Shown here in pieces: positions 43,844 to 51,401 of a stretch of DNA of 64,000 nucleotides. Each line of letters begins with the position of its first letter. Position 1 is the stretch's first letter. The DNA is taken from positions 3,348,001 through 3,412,000 of the forward strand of contig CP025321.1 of assembly GCA_004014935.1 (NCBI GenBank), written 5' to 3'. This DNA comes from Saccharomycopsis malanga. Lineage: Eukaryota; Ascomycota; Saccharomycetes; Ascoideales; Saccharomycopsidaceae. The notes beneath the pieces were generated by a model. The model saw only the letters and a list, made by a program, of their open reading frames with translations. It was not told the DNA's origin and ran no database searches. A program made the position numbers and the translations under genes.

Positions 43844-45142
43844 ATGATATTTGTGCTTGGGTGCGGCAACATAGGGTCTTTGGTAGGTCTGGCTCTTCTG
43901 AGGGTGTCAAAGTCCGAAGTGGTATATATTTTCAAGAATCAATCGTCATTGGCAAAGTTCATCCGAAATGATACAAAGCTCACAATAAATTTCACCAATT
44001 CACTGGAGCCTGCAAGAATAACAAGTTTCAATGCAGTGACGCTTCAGCAGCTTAATGAAATTCAACATGAAAAGTCTTTGACATCTTTACTTCGAAAAAA
44101 TGAGCTTGGATCATTTTTCATAGATGAGTCTTCCAAACCAGAAGTCGGCCAAAGTGTGGATGATTCGCCCCTGCTGTATATTGATAATTTGATTATAACT
44201 ACAAAAGCACATAAGACTATTGAATCATTAATACCCATCATGCATCTTGTGAATCAGAAAACCAATTTGATCTTTTTGCAAAATGGGGCAGGAGCGGTAG
44301 AACAGTTGTACAAGCAATATTTCCGTCAAATGCCAGAGTCAAAAGCTCCTAAAAACATTTATCAAGGTGTAATCACACATGGAGTGCACTCTATTGCCAA
44401 GGATAAGTTTGTATTCAACCATATCAACAGGGAAACCGGTGAGCTAAAGCTTGGAAAGTTTATGCCTTTAATCAAGAAAAAGAAGGTGAAATCTTCAATA
44501 GTTCAAGACTTTAAAAATTTGAAAGCAAAACCACTTGTAGGACAGCGGAGTTCTTCGAGTTATAAACGGAAAAACATAATTGCTACAGCTGAAAACATAG
44601 ATGAGTTGGTGGAGCAGGAACCTACTCCACCTATAATACAAGACTTGCTCCGTAGTGATCTCAATGCATCGTATTTTTCAGACCCATTGGATTTCAAACT
44701 CTTATATTTTGAGAAACTTATTGTCAACTCTATCATTAATCCCTTGAGTGTTATTTTTGAGTGCAGCAACGGAGAATTGCGGAGAATAAGTTTATTTAAT
44801 CTGTTGGTTAACGGATTGATTCGAGAAGACGCAGCAATTTTAAAAAAACACTTTATTTTACCATCACAAGTCACTGAGTGTAGCAGTAGTGTATGGAACA
44901 CTTTCTTATCTAGACAAAGACTCAAGGGGGTTGTAAATAAAGTATTGGACAGTACAAGTAATAATTATTCATCAATGTTGCAGGACTTCAAATTGTCTAG
45001 AAAGTCTTTGGAAATTTATTACATGAACCAATACTTTGTCACTTTGGCAAAGGGAAGAGCTCCACTTAATAAGATGTTGATCAGCATGGTCCAGGGGAAG
45101 CAGGATATTCAGCAGCTAAGAGCAATGGAGACTAAATTATAA
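43844..45142 (+). CDS. ketopantoate-reductase-family protein, Pan5/Cbs2-like
   Basis: The protein has 432 residues. The N-terminal NADPH-binding fold starts at once (MIFVLGCGNIGS, a GxGxxG motif). It continues with NLIITTKAHKT, LIFLQNGAG and GVITHGV, as in 2-dehydropantoate reductases. FEKLIVNSIINPLSVIFECSNGEL keeps the Lys and Asn expected at the active site. S. cerevisiae has two such proteins: Pan5, the likely enzyme of pantothenate synthesis, and Cbs2, a mitochondrial activator of COB mRNA translation that lost the enzyme residues. The segment SLAKFIRNDTKL and the end LISMVQGKQDIQQLRAME recall Cbs2 more than Pan5, while the catalytic residues recall Pan5. An Lys/Ser-rich insertion lies at about 205-255. 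No clear mitochondrial presequence is visible. CTG occurs at codons 16 and 19, where relatives have small residues. Confidence 0.72.
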   Translation: MIFVLGCGNIGSLVGLALLRVSKSEVVYIFKNQSSLAKFIRNDTKLTINFTNSLEPARITSFNAVTLQQLNEIQHEKSLTSLLRKNELGSFFIDESSKPEVGQSVDDSPLLYIDNLIITTKAHKTIESLIPIMHLVNQKTNLIFLQNGAGAVEQLYKQYFRQMPESKAPKNIYQGVITHGVHSIAKDKFVFNHINRETGELKLGKFMPLIKKKKVKSSIVQDFKNLKAKPLVGQRSSSSYKRKNIIATAENIDELVEQEPTPPIIQDLLRSDLNASYFSDPLDFKLLYFEKLIVNSIINPLSVIFECSNGELRRISLFNLLVNGLIREDAAILKKHFILPSQVTECSSSVWNTFLSRQRLKGVVNKVLDSTSNNYSSMLQDFKLSRKSLEIYYMNQYFVTLAKGRAPLNKMLISMVQGKQDIQQLRAMETKL

Positions 45143-45748
45143 ATAATTGTAAACAAAATAGAGAAGGTTTCCTTCTGATATATTTTATGATAGAGAGTAC
45201 ACAAATTGCTGATATTTGTAAGAAAAAAGGATTTATAAAAATCAACAAAGATTGAGAACCAAATTGTATCTAAGACGGTATGTATGTAGTCTGAACATTA
45301 CCCTTGACACTATTAACCTATCCTGTACCTTTGATAAGTCTCTGACAACTAGTAAACCTTACAGAGATGTATTTCATAAAAATTGGCGAATGAAATTTAC
45401 TTTCAAACTGATTTGTTCAAATCAAACAACATCTGAATCATAGTGACGAAATTTCATTTTTAATTTGGTATGAGACAGACCTATTCAACTTTTTAAATCA
45501 AAGTAGTTGAAAGTAAATGAAACATAATAATTCAAGCTAAATTGTTGCCTCCACTCAATGCCATCATACCTTCTGTTATTACAAGAGACCAAATGTCACA
45601 TTATCTACAGAAACTAATCTAAAAAGTATAAAAGTAGGCACGAAATTAATAAGACGAAAAGTAATTGTGACATAAGCAAAGGTTTTGAAGAGTCTATGAA
45701 AAAAATGATAAAAACATGTTCCAATATAATAATATAGACTCTGGATTA
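45143..45748. other. convergent intergenic region
   Basis: 3' flanks of the Pan5/Cbs2-like gene and ERG27, AT-rich. The small plus frame 45252-45443 has no family features. Confidence 0.45.
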
Positions 45749-46786
45749 TTAACGTACAGCAATCTGGTCTTTTAAATTCTCGTCCCACTCGGAAGTTAAC
45801 TCCTCAATGTATTTCAATACATCAGCTGCTCCTTGAGGGTCAATTTCCGTGACTTTTATATATTCCATTCCATTTTTCTTGCAAGCACTGCCGTATTTCA
45901 AATCCTGTGAATCTGCTCCAGTTGAATCTGCCTTCAAACTTGTATATATGATAGAATTGGCTGCTTTATAGCCTGAAATATTATGCCAAGGAGAGCCGAT
46001 GAATCTTGCCAAGTAAAAAAGAAATAGCATGCCGTAATAAGTAAATACATTCAAATATTGGAAGAATGAGAAACTGGTAAAAATACCAGGATGAGCTACG
46101 TATTGAGTAATATTATACTTTTCCTTCAACTCTCTATAAGTGGCCAAATGAACCAAGTCAACTAATCTCTTTGAGCCTTCATATGACGCATTGGATTTCA
46201 ACAACTGTAGGTCATCAAATGATAAATATTTCGCATCTGACATTAAACTAGATATCCAAATGACTCTAGCTTTGCCTTTAGATAAAATAGATTTGATTCT
46301 GTGGATCAAGTAGTAAGGTCCAAACACATTGGCTTGAAATACCAATCCTAAACCGTCTTTGGACTTCACGCCAACCCGCTGTATCTTAAAAGTAGGATTC
46401 GTGACGGACTCTAAAGGATCAAGGATAACTTCTTTGGTAGCCTGGATCCAATCTATTCCATCATAAACACCTTGGGCAGCATTGATATAAAGATAATTGA
46501 TGGCAGTGTATCTCTTGGAAAGCTCATAGTAAGCACTGAGAACAGAAACCATATTGGTGAAATCAACGAGTAAATAATCAAAGTCTAAAACCGCCTTTCT
46601 TTTGGTCACCTTCGAGTTGTAATCTGCTATCTTGGTGATGATCTCATTAACTCTTGGAAGAGAACGACTGGTAACTATAAGTGTCAACCGATGATCGGTT
46701 GGAATCGACTCTAGAAGCCGGTAAGCAATATTAACACCCAAATTGGAGTTGGTGCCTGTTATAAGGGCTATTTCTCTGGTTGACAT
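45749..46786 (-). CDS. ERG27: 3-keto-sterol reductase Erg27
   Basis: The 345-residue protein (S. cerevisiae Erg27 has 347) is a short-chain dehydrogenase. It reduces the C-3 ketone during C-4 demethylation of sterols, working with Erg25, Erg26 and Erg28 at the endoplasmic reticulum and lipid particles. The cofactor motif TGTNSNLG lies at residues 10-17, NAAQ at 102-105, WISS at 177-180 and the catalytic Y202-x3-K206 in SYEGSKR. The insertion at about 108-145 (YDGIDWIQATKEV and following) and the hydrophobic stretch near 225-250 are Erg27 hallmarks. Only a TTG lies upstream in frame, so the ATG at 46786 is used. A sterol response element about 120 bp upstream supports both identity and start. 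Confidence 0.95.
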   Translation of the reverse strand: MSTREIALITGTNSNLGVNIAYRLLESIPTDHRLTLIVTSRSLPRVNEIITKIADYNSKVTKRKAVLDFDYLLVDFTNMVSVLSAYYELSKRYTAINYLYINAAQGVYDGIDWIQATKEVILDPLESVTNPTFKIQRVGVKSKDGLGLVFQANVFGPYYLIHRIKSILSKGKARVIWISSLMSDAKYLSFDDLQLLKSNASYEGSKRLVDLVHLATYRELKEKYNITQYVAHPGIFTSFSFFQYLNVFTYYGMLFLFYLARFIGSPWHNISGYKAANSIIYTSLKADSTGADSQDLKYGSACKKNGMEYIKVTEIDPQGAADVLKYIEELTSEWDENLKDQIAVR

Positions 46787-46906
46787 TTGTATAATTATAG
46801 ATATCAAGCCTCTCTAGGGTTTTTCTTCTGTAAAATATGTCAAATCATTAAACCTTCTTAGTCAATAAGCTTAATTTATCCAGCATTTCTTCTTCATCAT
46901 GTGACC

Positions 46907-46913
46907 TATACGA
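46907..46913 (-). promoter_or_regulatory. sterol response element (TCGTATA)
   Basis: TCGTATA on the minus strand, in ERG27 orientation, 121-127 bp upstream of its ATG. This exact heptamer is the established Upc2/Ecm22 site in yeast and Candida ergosterol genes. Confidence 0.8.
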
Positions 46914-47028
46914 CCGTTGTAACCTTCTGTAGGATTTCGAGAAGCTCGCGTGAGATTTCTGCAATTGCCATGTGGCCGGAAGCAGCATTCGATGCGATGC
47001 GCTCGCTTGCGGTTTCACTGGTTATGCA

Positions 47029-47044
47029 TAACCAAACGGCGTCC
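47029..47044. promoter_or_regulatory. 16-bp perfect palindrome (TGGTTATGCATAACCA)
   Basis: A perfect 16-bp inverted repeat with an ATGCAT core in the ERG27/zinc-finger divergent promoter, about 245 bp upstream of ERG27. It has the form of a homodimer binding site. The cognate factor is unknown to me. Confidence 0.5.
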
Positions 47045-47573
47045 CTCAAATAGTGCAGCGTTGGCTAAGAAGAGAAAATTAAATGCTGCGTTTGGCTCAC
47101 ACACCACTCGCAAATATTTTTCTTAGCAGAGAGACCAAGAGCACGGAATAGACAAGCTAACAACTCCACACTTTGAATTTCAACCCCAGTCTTTTAATAT
47201 ACTTGAAGCTATCACTTCTGCTTTACATGTTTCAAAAGACATAAGCTAGGCCGCTGTTCCCACTACAGACATATATCCTATTTCCATTCCGGTGGTCCCT
47301 GAAAGTTAAAATTAGCCCATTATTGGTTCCCGCTTTCACGCTCCACATTTTGAGTCACTCAATCACTCACAGGGTTAATTGCACGACACTCACAAGTATA
47401 TATTATCTTTGAAGCGGTTTTTGTTACTCATATTCCATTCAGATATCTAAGCTGATCAAACTGTTAGGCCCCTGCTTCATAAATTTTTTCAATACCCAGT
47501 GGGCCATACAACTTCCATATCTCTTTGATTTGATTTGTCTAAAAATTTCTTTAGTTATTAATAGTGTCACATA

Positions 47574-47942
47574 ATGGGTCAGCTACGAAGCAAACACATG
47601 GAGAGACTCAGACTCTTTCATTTTATCTGTCCAGATTGTATCTACAAATCTACCAATGAAGAGTCCTTGAGAATTCATTTGCAGGAAAACCATCACGACC
47701 CAATAGGCTGCCCCCATTCTTCCTGCAGCGCTCGTTTCCACACCATGTCTGAATGTGCTGATCATATTGTATCATATCATCCAGAAAACTCCGAGTTCTT
47801 GTATCGAAAGTTTGCCTCCTGTTGCAATCGCCCTTATGCCAGAATTTTCAAATATAATGCCTACCAGTACAACCCAACCAAAGAGTATTATATTGAATTT
47901 CTGTCCGACAACTATCTTCGAAACTTTTTTGGCTACAAGTAA
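47574..47942 (+). CDS. small C2H2-type zinc-finger protein
   Basis: The 122-residue protein is built around two C2H2-like modules: FICPDCIYKS...LRIHLQENHH at about residues 17-41 and GCPHSSCSARF...CADHIVSYH at about 45-69. The C-terminal half is Tyr- and Asn-rich with no known domain. The second module has a Cys-x4-Cys spacing (C46 and C51), which differs from the standard finger. It may bind zinc in a protein- or RNA-binding role or serve as a transcription factor, and function cannot be assigned. The ordered spacing of Cys and His and an upstream region of its own argue that it is a real gene. The ATG at 47574 is the first in frame. I do not recognise an S. cerevisiae counterpart. Confidence 0.65.
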   Translation: MGQLRSKHMERLRLFHFICPDCIYKSTNEESLRIHLQENHHDPIGCPHSSCSARFHTMSECADHIVSYHPENSEFLYRKFASCCNRPYARIFKYNAYQYNPTKEYYIEFLSDNYLRNFFGYK

Positions 47943-49205
47943 GTTGACCACATTGTTATGCGCTCCATGTATTATGGATTTCAAAGGACTTTGGACAACA
48001 TGCCACTTAATTTTGCTATCTTCATATATTTGCAATCCGTACTACAAGTGTTTGCACGCCTGTTTCCATTATGTGTCACTTTTATACTATATATATTATA
48101 TTGTTCACTAAACCATGCTTCATTTCTGTTCTTTCTCTAGCGCACAGTCTAGTCAAGTCGGTTTATATTCGAAAGTTTCATGGCTTTCGACTGCTTGCCA
48201 AATTCTTATTTTTTAAAAAAATTTTCTTTATATTATACTTATCACTGTTTATTTCTTTATTATCTTATGCAAGTTTTGCTACTTTTTTTTGGTCCCATTC
48301 TCATTTTAATTACTGTATTCTAAAGTCATACACATCAAATCGATAAACTACTGATCCGATAAGTTCGATCCTGTATAAATTAAAGCTTCATATGTTGTTT
48401 TTTTAGCCTATGACGTACCACCATGGGCTAATGAGCGATACTAGTTCATCAGGTACCTTAGAAAACTAATGCTCTGAGGTTTCTTATATAGTTGCCTGCA
48501 ACATCATCTGTTTCTTTAGAATCGAAAGTAATATTAAATTTATGTAGTAACTTGCAAATTAGGTATAGTTATTAACCGCCAAGAATTATGTACTACTAGG
48601 ATTAATAAATTACTTTCGATGACCAAAATACAAATCAAGTGCAAGGATATTTGAACGCCTATGAAGTTTAAATTTCTAGTATACATTCACATAACAAATA
48701 TCATTTTCTTGAGTAAGGTATTCAGACTAAGTCACTTGAGGTTTAAACTACCAGACGTAGTCTTTGCTCATTCTGAGATTTAATTATGTCTCATTGAACA
48801 TGAATATATATTTAATTCAATACATCTCAATACATAAACAATTTAAGATCACATGAAAATGATTTCATACCTTCTTAAGTACATGTTTTTTCTATAAGTT
48901 ACTTTCAGGAAAAACCAATGCATAGGAGCAACTGATATATGAACAAGATATTCAATGTACAATAACAAAATTGTTTGAATTGGCCAGAGGCACCGGAAGT
49001 AAGGTATTCAAAATCTTCTTCTTTTCCAGTATATTCACACTTATGTGAGCTGCAAAAGGATGGTATAAATTTGAGAATTACTCTGTCATTTATATTAATA
49101 CTTGTATCTGAAATTCATTAGAAAGTATTCAATTTAAGGGTAAGATGTTCAAAAATACAAAATTCAATGTCATATATTATTTGCAAAAAACAATTGCCAA
49201 CTTCA
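47943..49205. other. long AT-rich intergenic region
   Basis: 1.26 kb between the small zinc-finger gene and tRNA-Arg. I see poly-T tracts near 48215-48300 but no defensible coding frame, RNA gene, LTR-like end or repeat. The short frames here are artefacts of low GC. Confidence 0.45.
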
Positions 49206-49288
49206 TTCCTCATGGCCCAATGGTTAAGGCACTCGACTACGGCTGTATAGGAATCGAGGGATTCCAGGTTCGAATCCTGGTGGGGAAG
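49206..49288 (+). tRNA. tRNA-Arg(ACG) with 10-nt intron
   Basis: The acceptor TTCCTCA pairs with TGGGGAA, discriminator G. The anticodon stem CTCGA/TCGAG closes a CTACGGA loop once the 10-nt intron after position 37 is removed, giving anticodon ACG. The T-arm has GGTTCGAATC. The body closely matches S. cerevisiae tRNA-Arg(ACG), which has no intron. A T10 terminator follows directly. Confidence 0.93.
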
Positions 49289-49467
49289 CTTTTTTTTTTT
49301 GGTGTTTTTTCTGTTTACGTTTTGATTATCTAATCTAATAGATGAAGGATTTCTATACACATGTGTATATTTCTGTCAAGTCTACCTGAAGAGGCTAACA
49401 GAACCACGGAGAAAACATCAGTGGATAGTAAAAAGCGGCGTGAAGAGCTCGTGCTTTTAATGTTATT

Positions 49468-50715
49468 ATGAGCAATAATATTGAGGGTGTGGCCGAACTT
49501 ACAAGTGCTGTTACTAGAACTTCTGCTTCTATTGGATCCACCGCGGTAACCAAACCCACGTCGTATTCTAGCATTATTACAGGATATTCTCCGATTTTGT
49601 TCAGAGCATTAAGCTACGTCAAGATAATTGTTGGAGTTGGTGTTTCGTTAGCAGCCATTAGTTTGGCTGCTCTTTACAAGTGTCAAAACCACTTGGTATA
49701 CCCATCCAATTTGAATGAGGGACGTACATACCATGACACTCCTGCCAGCTATGGTATGGACTATCAAGAAGTGAAGATTAAAACTTGTGATGGCGAAGTG
49801 TTAGATTGTTTTGCTTTGAAACATAACCCGTCTGAGGATTCGTACACGAATAAGACAATTGTACTTCTTGGGCCAAATGCAGGCAACATGGCACACTATC
49901 TACCTATAGTAGAATTTTTCTTCAAATACTACCACTACAATGTATTTGTATATAGTTACCGTGGATATGGAAGGTCCACGGGCAGTCCTTCAGAATCTGG
50001 GTTGAAGACAGATGCGAAGGCAGTGCTCAACTATCTTGCAGATGACGACCAGTTTTCTCAATCCTCAATTATTTTATACGGAAGGTCTCTTGGTGGTGCT
50101 GTGAGTATTTATATGGCTTCTTTGTCAAGCCAATATTATGAGGCGCTATCTAGTGAAGAGGAAAAGGAGTTTACTAGCGTAGATTCTGAACAAATAATTT
50201 CTGAGGTACCAGACATAGAATTAGTAGATACTAGAACATTCAACGTCAAGAAAAGAAAAAATACATCAGAGCTTTCTCTCCATTCTGATATTTCTCTTGC
50301 TACACGAAGCTACTCTAACTCAAGCAACTCGGACAATAAGTACGAAAAAAGTGTTACTTACATATACCCAAAAATATCCGGGCTAATTTTGGAAAACACT
50401 TTTCTAAGCATTCCAAAAGTTATCCCATATATATTTCCAATTTTGAAAAACTTTGCCGGCTTGTGTACCCAGAAATGGAGGAGTGAAGAGGAGATCCTAC
50501 ATATCAGTCCAGATATTCCACTATTGTTTTTGGGTGGATTGAAAGACGAAATTGTTCCTCCAAAACATATGGAAAAACTCTTTGAGTTGTCAAAATCCTC
50601 CAAAAAGCAATTTAAAGTGTTTAAGAATGGTTTTCATAACAATACGTGTAACCAGGAAGATTATTGGAATACTGTGTATCTGTTCATAAAACAACAAGTC
50701 AAGCCAGTTGAATGA
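49468..50715 (+). CDS. Bem46/ABHD13-type membrane-anchored alpha/beta hydrolase
   Basis: The protein has 415 residues. A membrane segment lies at about 47-69, followed by an alpha/beta-hydrolase fold that faces away from the short N-terminus. Catalytic triad residues visible are S207 in YGRSLGG, D360 in GGLKDEIVPP and H390 in NGFHNNT. Near the oxyanion side are NAGNMAHYLP and YSYRGYGRSTGSPSE. This is the Bem46/YNL320W family, of unknown substrate, present in fungi, plants and animals. In Neurospora and fission yeast Bem46 affects polarity. An unusual Ser-rich and charged insertion at about 223-300 splits the fold between the nucleophile elbow and the later strand. Such an insertion is not part of the usual 290-residue protein. 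The start ATG lies 180 bp after tRNA-Arg. Confidence 0.88.
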   Translation: MSNNIEGVAELTSAVTRTSASIGSTAVTKPTSYSSIITGYSPILFRALSYVKIIVGVGVSLAAISLAALYKCQNHLVYPSNLNEGRTYHDTPASYGMDYQEVKIKTCDGEVLDCFALKHNPSEDSYTNKTIVLLGPNAGNMAHYLPIVEFFFKYYHYNVFVYSYRGYGRSTGSPSESGLKTDAKAVLNYLADDDQFSQSSIILYGRSLGGAVSIYMASLSSQYYEALSSEEEKEFTSVDSEQIISEVPDIELVDTRTFNVKKRKNTSELSLHSDISLATRSYSNSSNSDNKYEKSVTYIYPKISGLILENTFLSIPKVIPYIFPILKNFAGLCTQKWRSEEEILHISPDIPLLFLGGLKDEIVPPKHMEKLFELSKSSKKQFKVFKNGFHNNTCNQEDYWNTVYLFIKQQVKPVE

Positions 50716-51401
50716 CTTCTATTTATTCAACAGCTAGCCTCACTTTATTTTTTTGTTGTTGTTGTTGCTGGGACTTTTCCGCTTTTGAGAGTGCTTTTCG
50801 TTGACGATATTAGCCTGTCTTTCATTCATACACGGACATAACACATTATATTACTATAATACACATTTCGCGAAAACAAAGTTTAATGGCAGAGTATTAG
50901 TATGCATGATGTAAATATTGATATTATTCACTAAAAAGTACCGATGAAGAGATATAGCAAAAGGCAGTAGGACGGTTATTTTTTCAATCAACAATACCCA
51001 CTGTTATATAGATGCATACATCAAAATATTAAATTCCACGTACAGTCGGTTGTATATCTTATAGTGAGTAAGTCACTAATTTTAGTCTTGACTCATATGA
51101 CTTAAATATGTACCGACAATTAAAATCTTTTCATTGATATTTTATTTCAAAAAACTAAATATATCAGCACTAGGCTTCGAAGCGGACCATATTTAGCTAC
51201 CAGAAAAACCTTTCTATTTGATTGCATCTCGATCTTATGGACAAACTGCCCAAAAGCTCTGTTACTGTTATAATACAAGTTGAAACTCTTATTTCTCTGA
51301 GTTATATATATGAAATATACTTTCAGGGTGCTTTTAAAACAACACTTATCCAGCCATTGGCTTTAGCTACATGCTCGTAAGCACCATAATAAACGACATT
51401 T
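50716..51401. other. convergent intergenic region
   Basis: 3' flanks of the hydrolase gene and the SET gene. A TTG microsatellite (four to five units) lies just after the hydrolase stop at about 50753-50768. Nothing else recognised. Confidence 0.45.

Larger units (their letters stand above)
46787..47573. other. divergent promoter region ERG27 / small zinc-finger gene
   Basis: Contains the sterol response element and the 16-bp palindrome (listed separately). A GC-richer patch lies at about 46920-47060. The side near the zinc-finger gene is AT-rich. Confidence 0.55.

Noticed and set aside
47943-49205. Possible solo LTR or transposon remnant next to tRNA-Arg
   Set aside because: I looked for TG...CA ends with flanking duplications and found none that hold up.
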